In this document: piece by piece, positions 35,762 through 44,168 of the stretch | Layout of the letters: every line of letters begins with the position of its first letter | Position numbering within the stretch: the stretch's first letter is position 1 | NCBI RefSeq assembly: GCF_020696975.1 | Contig: NZ_JAJGBK010000024.1 | Coordinates: 30,681-94,680 of the forward strand | Direction of reading: 5' to 3' | Origin: Methanoculleus sp. | Lineage (GTDB): Archaea; Halobacteriota; Methanomicrobia; Methanomicrobiales; Methanoculleaceae | Length of the DNA: 64,000 nt | Program-made: the position numbers and the translations under genes | The notes under the pieces: generated by a model | Told to the model about the DNA's origin: nothing | The model's input: only the letters and a program-made list of their open reading frames with translations | The model's database searches: none

Positions 35762-36247
35762 ATGCTGGGCGAGTTCCTCCATATCCTGGCGGCGGCCGCT
35801 GTCAGCTGGATACTCTTCGTAGCCGTCGATATTCTCTTCAAGTTGCCGGAAGCGGGGGGTGTCAGCGGAGCGTCTGCCATCGCGCGGGATATCCAGGCCG
35901 GCGGCGGCGCTCTTAGTGGCGGCACCATGATGGGAAACATCGTCTGCTCCCCTGACGCCTCGGCAGGGACGCTCCTTGCCGCCTGCGGCGTCTACGTCGC
36001 CGGCATCCCCGGCGGGCTTCTTGCGGCCGCGCTCGTCTTCATAGGCAACCGCATCTGCCACGACCCCGGCTACGCAGGGACCACCGGCGCGGTCCTCGCC
36101 ACGTTCGTCGTCTATGCCTTCACCCTGGTCGGGTTCGCCGCCACCGACTTCATCGCGGGCATGGTGATCGCCATCCTCACCATCCAGGGGCTCTCCCATA
36201 CGCACGCAAGCCGGCTTCTGGCGCGGCTCTGGAGGTTCAGGCAGTGA
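35762..36247 (+). CDS. ehaB: Energy-converting hydrogenase Eha, membrane subunit (EhaB-like)
   Basis: 161 residues, with hydrophobic segments near both ends (FLHILAAAAVSWILFVAVDILF; LLAAALVFIG; GAVLATFVVYAFTLVGFAATDFIAGMVIAIL) and a Gly-rich loop (GGGALSGGTMMGNIVC). Size and first position fit EhaB of the methanogen Eha complex. No separate EhaA (about 95 residues in Methanothermobacter) is seen upstream. It is part of the ion-translocating membrane arm. Its stop overlaps the next start by 4 bp, opening a tightly coupled operon. Confidence 0.65.
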   Translation: MLGEFLHILAAAAVSWILFVAVDILFKLPEAGGVSGASAIARDIQAGGGALSGGTMMGNIVCSPDASAGTLLAACGVYVAGIPGGLLAAALVFIGNRICHDPGYAGTTGAVLATFVVYAFTLVGFAATDFIAGMVIAILTIQGLSHTHASRLLARLWRFRQ

Positions 36248-36486
36248 TTGCGCTCTACGTTGTGGCCGTGATCGCGGTCTTTGGCGTTGTCAGGGCGACT
36301 CTCGAGCGGAACACCGGCAGGAAACTGCCTTTCGTCAACGTCATGAACTTCGCCGTCGCAGGCGCCCTCGTCCTGCTGCTCGATCACCCGCTCGCCCTTG
36401 TCGCCGCGGTCGCCTACTTCGTCGGCTCAACCCTCGAAGCGAATGCCATCGCGAGCACCTACGCAGGGGGTGACCGGCGTGGATGA
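36244..36486 (+). CDS. ehaC: Eha membrane subunit EhaC
   Basis: 80 residues. Two hydrophobic helices (IALYVVAVIAVFGVVRATL and VMNFAVAGALVLLLDHPLALVAAVAYFVGS) enclose a basic loop. This is the size and layout of EhaC-type (DUF2109) subunits. It overlaps the preceding gene by 4 bp and the following one by 8 bp. It belongs to the membrane arm that couples ion flow to ferredoxin reduction. Confidence 0.7.
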   Translation: MIALYVVAVIAVFGVVRATLERNTGRKLPFVNVMNFAVAGALVLLLDHPLALVAAVAYFVGSTLEANAIASTYAGGDRRG

Positions 36487-36715
36487 TCTTCTTGTCGTCC
36501 TCTTTGCTGTCGTGGCCCTCATCGGCACGGTTGGCGTCTACCTCCAGCGGGACCGCTTCAATAAGCTGATCGCCGTCGGGATCATCTACGGCGGCGTTGT
36601 GCCGTTCATCGTCGACCGCGGCTACCTGGACGTCGCAATCGCTGTCAGCCTGATCATCCCCATCACGACGATCATCATGCTGCCACTATGTAGGAGGCAG
36701 GACCATGACGCCTGA
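36479..36715 (+). CDS. ehaD: Eha membrane subunit EhaD
   Basis: 78 residues starting at GTG 36479, inside the end of ehaC. Three helices (DLLVVLFAVVALIGTVGVYL, LIAVGIIYGGVVPFIVD, VAIAVSLIIPITTIIMLPL) correspond to DUF2108/EhaD, an MnhC/NuoK-like small subunit. Frames extending further upstream give non-hydrophobic sequence from the ehaC reading frame, so GTG is preferred. It overlaps ehaE by 11 bp. Confidence 0.7.
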   Translation: MDDLLVVLFAVVALIGTVGVYLQRDRFNKLIAVGIIYGGVVPFIVDRGYLDVAIAVSLIIPITTIIMLPLCRRQDHDA

Positions 36716-36941
36716 GTTCATCCTCGGCTGCATCATCCTCATAGCCGGGGTGATCGCCGCCGGGTTCCCGCGCGAGAAGACCTATCTGTCGCGGCTGATC
36801 AACCTTGAGATCCCCGCGTTCGGTCTCCTCCTGATCATGCTCGCCTACGACGAGACGCTCGCCCTGATGACGTTCATCGGCGTTACGGCGATTTCGACCT
36901 TCGTCCTCGTGCGGGTCATCGAACGGAGGGATGCGGGGTGA
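36705..36941 (+). CDS. ehaE: Eha membrane subunit EhaE
   Basis: 78 residues with three helices (FILGCIILIAGVIAAGF, LEIPAFGLLLIMLAY, LALMTFIGVTAISTFVLVRVI). It fits DUF2107/EhaE, another MnhC/NuoK-like subunit of the ion-translocating arm. It overlaps its neighbours by 11 bp upstream and 4 bp downstream. Confidence 0.7.
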   Translation: MTPEFILGCIILIAGVIAAGFPREKTYLSRLINLEIPAFGLLLIMLAYDETLALMTFIGVTAISTFVLVRVIERRDAG

Positions 36942-37402
36942 AGACGAACCGATCGATCATAACCCGGATGTCGGCGACGATCTCGAAGGTCGAGAACCTC
37001 ACCGGACTGTACGCGCTGCTCGTTGTGGTTGTCATCGTCCTTGGCCTCGTCACCCTGCCGTCCATCACCTATTACGACGACCAGCTCTACGAAAAGACCC
37101 TCAACCCGGCAAGCACCCTCCACCCCTACGACCGGGGCGGCGTGCCGTTCGGGACCACCCCGGTGAAGTCGCAGTACCCGGAGAACTCGCCCTACGCCGG
37201 CTACGTGACGACCTACTTAACACCGTTCAGCCAGTGGCTCGCCGACACCACCCATCATATGGGGACGACGATCGTCGCTCACCCCGGCGGGATCATCGAC
37301 GAGATCCTCTACAACACCCGGGGCTTTGACACGGTCGTGGAGACGAGCATCCTCTTTGTAGCGTTCGGGATCGCAAGTTACCTCTTCCGGAGGGAGACCT
37401 GA
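36938..37402 (+). CDS. ehaF: Eha membrane subunit EhaF
   Basis: 154 residues, GTG start. One hydrophobic helix lies near residue 25 (LYALLVVVVIVLGLVTLP). A ~75-residue extracytoplasmic region rich in Tyr/Pro follows (ASTLHPYDRGGVPFGTTPVK), then a C-terminal helix (VVETSILFVAFGIASYLF). This matches the DUF2106/EhaF (MnhB-like) family. The stop and next start share one base. Confidence 0.7.
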   Translation: MKTNRSIITRMSATISKVENLTGLYALLVVVVIVLGLVTLPSITYYDDQLYEKTLNPASTLHPYDRGGVPFGTTPVKSQYPENSPYAGYVTTYLTPFSQWLADTTHHMGTTIVAHPGGIIDEILYNTRGFDTVVETSILFVAFGIASYLFRRET

Positions 37403-38007
37403 TGGACGCCGCCACCTACTCGATCGGCCTTGTCGTCGTCGCGATCGGGCTCATCGTCGGCTTCGCGGCCATCATCCGGGAGAAGGACGACCTGCACCGG
37501 ATCCTCCTTACCGACCTTGCGGAGGTCCTCGCGCTCGTCGTGATCGCGCTCGTCGCGACCGACCTTGCGGAAGCGCTGATTCTCCCCGGGCTCGTCGTGG
37601 GGATATCGGAGCTGATGGCGGTCTCGGAGGTCTACATCGCAAAAGAAGGGCTCAAGGCACCGGAGGGGCCACCGTTCCACATCGAGGTGATGGATAGCGC
37701 GCCCGGCATCCTCGCCCTGATTCTCGTCGCCTACGGCATCGTCCTCTCGGGATTCACCGGCGGAGCGGTCGCCGCGGTCGGTGCGGTCTTCTACTTCATG
37801 TGCCGGGGGCATGCCGAGCAGTTCGAGTTGATCGAGACCGTGAGCGGTTATGCGTGGGCGATCTGGATCGCGGCGTTCTTCGTCTTCATGTTCCTCCCCG
37901 CGTACTGGTTCTTCGGGGTGATGATGGCAGGAGGCGCAATCCTCATCAAAGTGATGGCAAAGATGTCCCTTGTCGGGACGATGCGGCGGGGTGGTCCGAA
38001 TGTTTAA
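37402..38007 (+). CDS. ehaG: Eha membrane subunit EhaG
   Basis: 201 residues, about six transmembrane helices (SIGLVVVAIGLIVGFAAII; VLALVVIALVATDLAEALILPGLVVGI; GILALILVAYGIVLSGFTGGAVAAVGAVFYF; AWAIWIAAFFVFMFLPAYWFFGVMMAGG). It carries a conserved acidic-rich loop (GISELMAVSEVYIAKEGLKAPEG). Size and position agree with DUF2105/EhaG. The acidic residues buried in helices may take part in ion transfer. It overlaps ehaH by 8 bp. Confidence 0.7.
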   Translation: MDAATYSIGLVVVAIGLIVGFAAIIREKDDLHRILLTDLAEVLALVVIALVATDLAEALILPGLVVGISELMAVSEVYIAKEGLKAPEGPPFHIEVMDSAPGILALILVAYGIVLSGFTGGAVAAVGAVFYFMCRGHAEQFELIETVSGYAWAIWIAAFFVFMFLPAYWFFGVMMAGGAILIKVMAKMSLVGTMRRGGPNV

Positions 38008-38668
38008 TCTCCCCACTACAAACATCGGCGGGCAGGAGCTCTTCGTCCTGGAGTTCGGCGATATCGTCGCCTACTTCAGCCCCTACACCACGGCGCTCTT
38101 CGTCTTCGCCCTCATCTTCACGGCGCTTGCCATCGTGAGCAGGCCCGAGAAGCAGATGGACATAGCGTTCGGCGGGGACGCCTACTACGCAAAGGTGGTC
38201 GACCCTGAACTCATGCGGTTCCAGCGCTTCATGGCGATCGCCTGCGGGCTTGCCACGCTCGGCGCGATGGTGACCGGGGACGTCTTCAACTTCACCCTCT
38301 TTGCGTCCCTCGTCGGGATCACGAACATCGGCATCGTCGCGGCCTACCGGAACCGGCATGTCTTAAACGCCGCGTTCCAGTACGGCATCGTCGCGATGCT
38401 CGCCACCGTCCCGCTCTTTGGAGGGGCGGCAATCGTCGTCGCGAGCACCGGCACGCTGAGCATGTGGGAACTCTTCACCGGTGCGGTGGCGGTCCCCCTC
38501 ATCGCGAAGGCGTTCCTGGTCCTCGGTGTCATGGGGGAGGGCATGGCGCCGTTCTACGTTGCAAAGGCGGAGATCACGAGAGCGCAGGGAGCGCCGTTCA
38601 TCCTGATGGTCCACGTCAGCTCGCTCCTCCTCTTCCTGCGCGTGGCGGAGATCGTCATATCGATGTGA
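38000..38668 (+). CDS. ehaH: Eha membrane subunit EhaH (antiporter-like)
   Basis: 222 residues from ATG 38000, inside the end of ehaG. Helices include YTTALFVFALIFTALAIVS, FMAIACGLATLGAMVTGDVFNFTLFASLVGITNIGIVAAY and VPLIAKAFLVLGVMGEGMAPFYVAKAEI. The broken-helix lysine region and FEL-like acidic residues recall a trimmed NuoN/MrpD antiporter fold. It is the likely ion-translocating subunit. Confidence 0.72.
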   Translation: MFNLPTTNIGGQELFVLEFGDIVAYFSPYTTALFVFALIFTALAIVSRPEKQMDIAFGGDAYYAKVVDPELMRFQRFMAIACGLATLGAMVTGDVFNFTLFASLVGITNIGIVAAYRNRHVLNAAFQYGIVAMLATVPLFGGAAIVVASTGTLSMWELFTGAVAVPLIAKAFLVLGVMGEGMAPFYVAKAEITRAQGAPFILMVHVSSLLLFLRVAEIVISM

Positions 38669-38674
38669 TAGGCC

Positions 38675-38878
38675 ATGAAGAAACAGACAGCACTGATCGC
38701 GGGCCTTGCGGCGGGCGGGATCGGGGTAGCGGCCGGAATCCTTGCGGCCGCCGGCTACCTCCCGGTCTGGGCCGCGGAGATCCTCGCGGTCGTCACGTTC
38801 CCTGCCTTTGTCATCTTCATCGCACTGTGGTGGAACGCAAAGTCCGGAGAAGAGGACATACCGTTCATAGGATACTGA
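38675..38878 (+). CDS. ehaI: Eha membrane subunit EhaI
   Basis: 67 residues with two helices (ALIAGLAAGGIGVAAGILAAAGYLPVW and ILAVVTFPAFVIFIALWW) and a conserved polar tail EEDIPFIGY. It corresponds to the DUF2104/EhaI small subunit. It lies 6 bp after ehaH and 1 bp before ehaJ. Confidence 0.68.
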   Translation: MKKQTALIAGLAAGGIGVAAGILAAAGYLPVWAAEILAVVTFPAFVIFIALWWNAKSGEEDIPFIGY

Positions 38879-38879
38879 C

Positions 38880-39725
38880 ATGATCGAATACCTGCTCTTT
38901 GCAACCTTCATCGGCCTGCTCTTCCACGGCATCCACCGGAAAGTCATCGCGAGAGTTCAGGGGAGGCCCGGACCGCCGATCTGGCAGGAGATTCTCCACA
39001 CCCTGAAGTTCTCCTTCAAGGAGACCTGGATACCGAAGACGGCCAGCCAGACGCTCTTTGTCGCGGTTGTCTTCGTCGCCATCGGCATCTGGAGCGGAGC
39101 CCTCTTCATCCTCCTCTCGGGAGGAAGCCTCCTCCTCCTCTTTGCGGTCTACCTGCTCCACAAGATCGTGGAACACGGGATGGGGCTCTCGTCGGGCTCT
39201 CCGTACGGAAAGTTCGGGGCCATCCGGTCGGTCATATCGGCAGCCTCAGAGCTGCCGCTCCTTGCCACTGTCGCTGTGATCTATCTCTTCACGGGATCGC
39301 TCTCGATCGCGGATATCGCGGCTTACCAGCAGGTCCACGGCCCGCTCCTCATCCTCGCCTTCCCGGCGGCCGCGGCGATGTACCTCGTGATCCTCTCCAA
39401 GATGCACTACGGCCCGTTCTCGATCATCGAGGCGAAGGAGATCGTGAGCGGGAACATGACCGAGCACTTCGGCGTCTGGCGCGCCGGTCTCGAGGTGGGG
39501 TTTGCCCTCAAGACCTACGTCCTCCTCTACGCATTCGTCCTCCTCTTCATCGGCCCGCTGCCGCTTGGACTGGCACTGCTCCTGATGCTCCTCGTCCTCA
39601 TATCGCTCTCGTTCGTCTGCGCGGTCACCCCCATGCTCTCGCCTTACGACACCGTGACGATACAGAGCCTGGTGACGGGCGCGCTCGTCATTTACATCAT
39701 CGTCCTCGGGGTGGTCATGGGATGA
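38880..39725 (+). CDS. ehaJ: Eha membrane subunit EhaJ (NuoH/HycD-like)
   Basis: 281 residues with about eight helices. The family hallmark HRKVIARVQGRPGPPIWQ near residue 25 and a later acidic loop SKMHYGPFSIIEAKEIVSG with an E-x-F-G-like pattern match NuoH/EchB/EhaJ. In complex I relatives this subunit links the hydrogenase module to the membrane arm and carries part of the proton path. It overlaps the next gene by 4 bp. Confidence 0.85.
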   Translation: MIEYLLFATFIGLLFHGIHRKVIARVQGRPGPPIWQEILHTLKFSFKETWIPKTASQTLFVAVVFVAIGIWSGALFILLSGGSLLLLFAVYLLHKIVEHGMGLSSGSPYGKFGAIRSVISAASELPLLATVAVIYLFTGSLSIADIAAYQQVHGPLLILAFPAAAAMYLVILSKMHYGPFSIIEAKEIVSGNMTEHFGVWRAGLEVGFALKTYVLLYAFVLLFIGPLPLGLALLLMLLVLISLSFVCAVTPMLSPYDTVTIQSLVTGALVIYIIVLGVVMG

Positions 39726-39973
39726 ACACGATACGTCTCCTGATCATGGCAGGGGCGGCCTTTTACGTGGCGGTGTTCCTCGCCCAGGCCGCCCAGAACT
39801 GGAGCGTGGCCGACCAGGCAATCGCGGGCGTCGTCCTGCTCGCCGTCGCCACGGCGCTGACCTGGATGCACGACGAGCTCACCCTGAAGCGCTACGAGAT
39901 GGGGCTGCTCTGGGTGATGGTGCTCGGGTTCCTCGCCTACGCGATGGCACATGCATCGGGGGTGCTCGCATGA
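39722..39973 (+). CDS. Eha small membrane subunit (EhaK/EhaL-like)
   Basis: 83 residues with three helices (LLIMAGAAFYVAVFLAQAAQ, AIAGVVLLAVATALTWM, MGLLWVMVLGFLAYAMAHA). In position it matches EhaK and EhaL of Methanothermobacter; only one such gene is found here. It overlaps ehaJ and ehaM by 4 bp each. Confidence 0.6.
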   Translation: MNTIRLLIMAGAAFYVAVFLAQAAQNWSVADQAIAGVVLLAVATALTWMHDELTLKRYEMGLLWVMVLGFLAYAMAHASGVLA

Positions 39974-40356
39974 ATTACCTCTATGAAAAGGATCTTCGTC
40001 AGATGAAGTACACCATCCTCACGAGTACCCGGCACGACGAGACCGTCCACGCGATCGCCCGGCGCCTCGGGACGGGCGACGCGAAGCTCCGGATGGTGCT
40101 GATACGCCGGTTCGACATGTCCCTGCTTGAGAACCTTGAGTCCCGGTGGCAGATGGGGCAGGAGCACGCTGACAACGGCGACCCGGTGGCAGAAGGAATC
40201 GGGTACGAACTCTTCACCCGGTTCATACCGCTCGTGGACCCCGAAGTGATGCAGACCATATACAACAAGATGCAAGCAATGATACAGGAAGGCTCAGCCA
40301 TCGACGAGGCACTCGCAAGAGGAAAAGCACTGGTCCGGGAGGCGGTTCTCTCATGA
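39970..40356 (+). CDS. ehaM: Eha subunit EhaM (DUF1959)
   Basis: 128-residue soluble helical protein (YEKDLRQMKYTILTSTRHDETV, AIARRLGTGDAKLRMVLIRRFDMSLLENL, LFTRFIPLVDPEVMQTIYNK), the DUF1959/EhaM family found only in Eha clusters. It has no cysteines or membrane helix. Its role is not known; assembly or regulation of the peripheral arm is plausible. It overlaps ehaN by 4 bp. Confidence 0.8.
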   Translation: MNYLYEKDLRQMKYTILTSTRHDETVHAIARRLGTGDAKLRMVLIRRFDMSLLENLESRWQMGQEHADNGDPVAEGIGYELFTRFIPLVDPEVMQTIYNKMQAMIQEGSAIDEALARGKALVREAVLS

Positions 40357-40808
40357 GCATCCTCCAGGATATCAAGAACGCCGTGCGGTCGCGGTCGATC
40401 CACGTCAGTTACGTCGACGTCGGGTCGTGCAACGGCTGCGACATCGAGGTGCTCGCGTGCCTCGCGCCCCGCTACGACATCGAGCAGTACGGCATCTACG
40501 TCCACAACAACCCCCGGGAGGCCGATGTCCTCCTGGTCATCGGTTCCGTCACCCCGCAGTGGGTGGACAAACTTCGTGACATCTGGGAGAAGATCCCCGA
40601 ACCGAAGGTGGCCGTCGCCATCGGGAACTGCCCGATATCGGGGTGCGTCTATGCCCGGAAAGGGACCCTGACCACCCCGCCGGTCGAGAACTACATACCC
40701 ATCGCGGCATCGGTGCCGGGCTGCCCGCCCCGCCCGACGGAGATCCTCTCCGCCATACTCTCGGTCGCGCCGCTGATATTCAAGGACTACGAGGAGAAGC
40801 AACGATGA
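40353..40808 (+). CDS. ehaN: Eha [NiFe] hydrogenase small subunit EhaN
   Basis: 151 residues, NuoB/EchC-like. The proximal [4Fe-4S] ligands are visible: VGSCNGCDIE (~residues 23-32), AIGNCPISGCVY (~90-101) and PGCPPRP (~126). It passes electrons from the NiFe site towards ferredoxin. The short form lacks the extra cluster domains of soluble hydrogenases, as expected for group 4 enzymes. It overlaps ehaO by 4 bp. Confidence 0.92.
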   Translation: MSILQDIKNAVRSRSIHVSYVDVGSCNGCDIEVLACLAPRYDIEQYGIYVHNNPREADVLLVIGSVTPQWVDKLRDIWEKIPEPKVAVAIGNCPISGCVYARKGTLTTPPVENYIPIAASVPGCPPRPTEILSAILSVAPLIFKDYEEKQR

Positions 40809-41893
40809 AGAAGACCGTTGACGTATCCATACCCCTCGGCCCGATGCATCCGTGCTGGAAAGAGCCTGTCCGCCTCAAGTGCGAGACGGCGGGCGAGCGA
40901 GTGCTCCGGGCCGAGGTCGAACTCGGGTACATGAAGAAGGGGATCGAGCGGATCATGCGGGGCCGGCCCTGGCAGGAGGTGATGTTCCTTGCCGAGCGGG
41001 TCTGCGGCATCTGCTCGGTCATCCACAACATGGTCTTCATCGAGACAATGGAGACGATCAGTGATATCGCCGTCCCGCCGCGGGCGGCCTACCTCCGGGT
41101 CATCGCAAACGAACTTGACCGGGTGGCAAGCCACATCCTCGCGAACTTCTCCTACTGCTACACGATCGAGCATGAGACGCTCGCGATGTACCTCTTGAAC
41201 ACCCGGGAGATCGTCCTCGACAACCTGGAACGGCTCACGGGCTCGAGGATCAACACCGCCTACATGATCCCGGGCGGCGTCCGGTTCGACCTCCTCCCCG
41301 AGGATGCCACGGCGATGCTCGCCGACCTCGCGAAGGTCGAGGCCGAGATGCGGCGGCACACCAGGATCTTCGAGACCGGCCCCCTGATTGCTCTCAGGAG
41401 CAAGGGTGTCGGGGTCATGAGCCGCGAAGAGGCGATCCGGGCCCACACTGTCGGCCCCACGGCCCGGGCGAGCGGTGTCGAGGACTGCGATCTCCGCCTC
41501 CGCCACCCGACCTACCGGGAGCTCGGGTTCACCCAGGTAACCCGGACGGAGGGCGACAACTTCGCCCGGATCATGGTCCGGTTCCAGGAGATCTTCCAGA
41601 GCATCGATCTCATCCGAAAGTGCATAGACCGCCTCCCCGACGGCCCCATCCGCGGCGGCGGGCTCTGCAAGGCGGGCGAGACCTCGTATGCCGGCGAAGC
41701 CCCCCGCGGGGAGCTGACCTACTCCATCAAGACCGACGAGTATGGCAGGGTGCTCGATATAGCGATCCGGACGCCTTCGGTCATGAACATCGAGGCCTGC
41801 GCCCACTCGATGATCACCGACGCCACGTCGATCGCCGACGTGACGTCGACGTTCATCAGCAGCGACCCCTGCATCGCGTGCAACGAGAGGTGA
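40805..41893 (+). CDS. ehaO: Eha [NiFe] hydrogenase large subunit EhaO
   Basis: 362 residues from ATG 40805. Both nickel-binding pairs are present: RVCGICSVIHN near residue 65 and DPCIACNER at the extreme C terminus. The MKKGIERIMRGRPWQE and GGVRFDL motifs are those of group 4 (energy-converting) hydrogenases. The protein ends at the second motif with no cleavable tail, so maturation would not need a protease. It oxidises H2 to reduce ferredoxin, driven by ion flow. HypD (11307-12338) would help build its cofactor. Confidence 0.94.
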   Translation: MKKTVDVSIPLGPMHPCWKEPVRLKCETAGERVLRAEVELGYMKKGIERIMRGRPWQEVMFLAERVCGICSVIHNMVFIETMETISDIAVPPRAAYLRVIANELDRVASHILANFSYCYTIEHETLAMYLLNTREIVLDNLERLTGSRINTAYMIPGGVRFDLLPEDATAMLADLAKVEAEMRRHTRIFETGPLIALRSKGVGVMSREEAIRAHTVGPTARASGVEDCDLRLRHPTYRELGFTQVTRTEGDNFARIMVRFQEIFQSIDLIRKCIDRLPDGPIRGGGLCKAGETSYAGEAPRGELTYSIKTDEYGRVLDIAIRTPSVMNIEACAHSMITDATSIADVTSTFISSDPCIACNER

Positions 41894-41897
41894 GGAG

Positions 41898-42503
41898 ATG
41901 CGATCGATCGTCTACTACGTGCGGGAATTCCTCCGGCCGGAATGGCTCCGGAAGTTTTTCCTGGTAAAGACCGCGCCGCTGGAGACCCCCTCCTACTTCA
42001 AGGACTACCCGTCCCTGACGGGGAAGGAGTGCACAGCATGCTTCTCCTGCATGATGATCTGCCCCGCACCCAATGCCATCGCGGTTCTCCGCCGCCAGGA
42101 CCGGTGGGAGCCGGAGATCTACCGGGGCCACTGCATCCGGTGCGGTCTCTGTGTCGAGGCGTGCCCCGAGGACGTCCTCGCAAGCGGCCGGATCCTTGAT
42201 ACTACCCATCGTGACAGGACGGCGTTCTCCTCGTGGTACCACCTGGAGGTTGACGACACCCTCTGCATGCGGTGCGGGAACTGTTGCGTCTCCTGCCCGG
42301 TCAACCGGCAGGTGGACCCCCAGCTCGCGGGGACCGGGACGTCCGCAAGCGACGAGGTCGTCATGCGGGTCGAGGGCGGCCGGGTGCGGATCCTCCACGA
42401 AGAGAAGTGCACCGGGTGCAAGACCTGCGAGATCAACTGCCCGAACCGCGCTATCCGGGTCGCCCGGATGGTGGAAGGGGTGCAGGAGGAGGCGGAGGCA
42501 TGA
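41898..42503 (+). CDS. Four-cluster ferredoxin linking Eha to Fwd
   Basis: 201 residues with four [4Fe-4S] motifs: CTACFSCMMICP, CIRCGLCVEACP, CMRCGNCCVSCP and CTGCKTCEINCP. The N-terminal ~40 residues (YYVREFLRPEWLRKFF) look like a docking segment. It occupies the place of the EhaP/EhaQ polyferredoxins but has fewer clusters. It starts 4 bp after ehaO and overlaps fwdD by 4 bp, so it is made in step with both complexes. It is the obvious electron carrier between them. Confidence 0.88.
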   Translation: MRSIVYYVREFLRPEWLRKFFLVKTAPLETPSYFKDYPSLTGKECTACFSCMMICPAPNAIAVLRRQDRWEPEIYRGHCIRCGLCVEACPEDVLASGRILDTTHRDRTAFSSWYHLEVDDTLCMRCGNCCVSCPVNRQVDPQLAGTGTSASDEVVMRVEGGRVRILHEEKCTGCKTCEINCPNRAIRVARMVEGVQEEAEA

Positions 42504-42889
42504 CATACCTCATGCTCACCGGGCGGACGGTGAACCAGGGGGTGACCGTCGAGAACAAGACTTCCGCCGAATACGCAGCAGAGACCTCGACCTGCTTCAT
42601 GCACGAGTTCGATATGCTGGAACTCGGGCTTGACAACGGGGATACCATCCGGGTGACCGGGCCCTGCGGGGAGGTCGTCATGCGGGCGGTTATGTCGGAG
42701 GAAGTCGGCATGGGGACCGTCTTTGTCCCCTACGGGCCCTATGCCAACCATGTCGTCGCTGCCGACACCCACTCCACCGGGATGCCGGATTTCAAGTCGC
42801 ATCAGGTGGAGATCGAACCGACGGATGAAGAGCCAAAGAGGGTTCACGAACTGATGGAAGACCTGGGAGGCCTTGCCTATGATCGTTAA
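42500..42889 (+). CDS. fwdD: Formylmethanofuran dehydrogenase subunit D
   Basis: 129 residues from ATG 42500. It is a molybdopterin dinucleotide-binding beta-barrel domain (LMLTGRTVNQGVTVENK, LGLDNGDTIRVTGPCGEVVMRAV, GTVFVPYGPYANHVV), which is a separate chain in the methanogen enzyme but part of the catalytic chain in other Mo/W oxidoreductases. With FwdB it holds the tungsto/molybdopterin. It overlaps the ferredoxin gene by 4 bp. The fwdB start at 42879 lies within its last codons. Confidence 0.9.
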   Translation: MTYLMLTGRTVNQGVTVENKTSAEYAAETSTCFMHEFDMLELGLDNGDTIRVTGPCGEVVMRAVMSEEVGMGTVFVPYGPYANHVVAADTHSTGMPDFKSHQVEIEPTDEEPKRVHELMEDLGGLAYDR

Positions 42890-44168
42890 GGACGCGGTCT
42901 GCCCCTTCTGCGGCTGCCTCTGCGACGACATCGAGGTAGAGGTGGAGGGAGGCAGGGTGGTCGCCGTGACGAACGCCTGCGAACTCGGCACGACGAAGTT
43001 CATGGGTGAGAAGAGGATGAAGAACCCGATCCTGCGTGACGGGAACCAGTGGAAGGAGATCACCTGCGACGAGGCCGTCCGGTATGCCGCTGATATGCTC
43101 CTTGACGCCGAGCGCCCGCTCCTGTATGGGTGGAGCGGCACTCACGGGGAGGCCCAGTGCGTGGGAGTCCACATGGCCGAACTCGTGCGGGGCGTCATCG
43201 ACAACACCTCCTCGGTCTGCCACGGGCCGTCCATTCTTGCCATCCAGGAGGTCGGACACCCGGGATGCACGCTCGGGGTGGTGAAGAACCGGGCAGATCT
43301 TGTGATCTACTGGGGATCGAACCCGATCGACGCCCACCCCCGCCACCTCTCCCGCTACACGCGCTACGCGGAGGGCTTCTTCCTCGAGAACGCCTTCCGC
43401 GACCGGAAGGTGATCGTCGTCGACGTCAGGAGGACCGAGACCGCGGAGATCGCCGACGAGTTCGTCCAGATCAAACCCGGCGGGGACTACGCCGTCCTCT
43501 CGGCGCTCCGGGCCATAGTCCAGGGGAAGACGGAGACGATCCCGCGGACGGTTGCGGGTGTCACCCGCGAGCAGCTTGTCCGGGTGGCAAACCTCTGTAA
43601 GAGCGCAAAGTTCGGGGCGGTCTATTTCGGGCTCGGGCTCACCATGACGCGGGGGAAGTACAAGAACATCCGGAACGCCATCGAACTCGTCTCGGAATTG
43701 AGCCGGCACACGAAGTTCACGATCTCGGCTATGCGGGGCCACTACAACGTCTACGGGTCGAATGAAGTGAACACCTGGATGACCGGCTACCCGTTCGGTA
43801 TCGACTTCTCCCGGGGGATCGCCTTCTACAACCCGGGAGAGACGACGGCAGTGGACATCCTGGCCCGGAAAGAGTGCGACGCGGCGCTGATCGTCGGGAG
43901 CGACCCGGCCGCTCACTTCCCGCGAAGGTGCCTTGAACACCTATCAGAGATCCCGGTGGTCCAGCTCGACCCCTACCCCAACGCCACAACCGCGTTCTGC
44001 AACGTCCAGATCCCGGTGGCGGTGACCGGGATCGACGCGGAGGGGACGGCCTACCGGATGGACGGGGTGCCCATCCGGACGAGGAAGGTCCTCTCCTCCG
44101 ATTACCTCTCCGACCGGGAGGTCCTCTTACAGATGTACACGCTGATGCAGGAGGCGAAAGGACAATGA
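42879..44168 (+). CDS. fwdB: Formylmethanofuran dehydrogenase subunit B (Mo/W catalytic)
   Basis: 429 residues from ATG 42879; GGGAGG lies 10 nt upstream and an in-frame TTG at 42873 is less likely. The N-terminal [4Fe-4S] motif is CPFCGCLCDD...C. The active-site region SSVCHGPSILAIQ carries a cysteine (not selenocysteine) that would ligate W or Mo. Pterin-binding stretches such as IYWGSNPIDAHPRH and VGSDPAAHFPRR follow. It reduces CO2 to formate inside the complex. Metal type (Fwd versus Fmd) cannot be told from sequence alone. Confidence 0.93.
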   Translation: MIVKDAVCPFCGCLCDDIEVEVEGGRVVAVTNACELGTTKFMGEKRMKNPILRDGNQWKEITCDEAVRYAADMLLDAERPLLYGWSGTHGEAQCVGVHMAELVRGVIDNTSSVCHGPSILAIQEVGHPGCTLGVVKNRADLVIYWGSNPIDAHPRHLSRYTRYAEGFFLENAFRDRKVIVVDVRRTETAEIADEFVQIKPGGDYAVLSALRAIVQGKTETIPRTVAGVTREQLVRVANLCKSAKFGAVYFGLGLTMTRGKYKNIRNAIELVSELSRHTKFTISAMRGHYNVYGSNEVNTWMTGYPFGIDFSRGIAFYNPGETTAVDILARKECDAALIVGSDPAAHFPRRCLEHLSEIPVVQLDPYPNATTAFCNVQIPVAVTGIDAEGTAYRMDGVPIRTRKVLSSDYLSDREVLLQMYTLMQEAKGQ

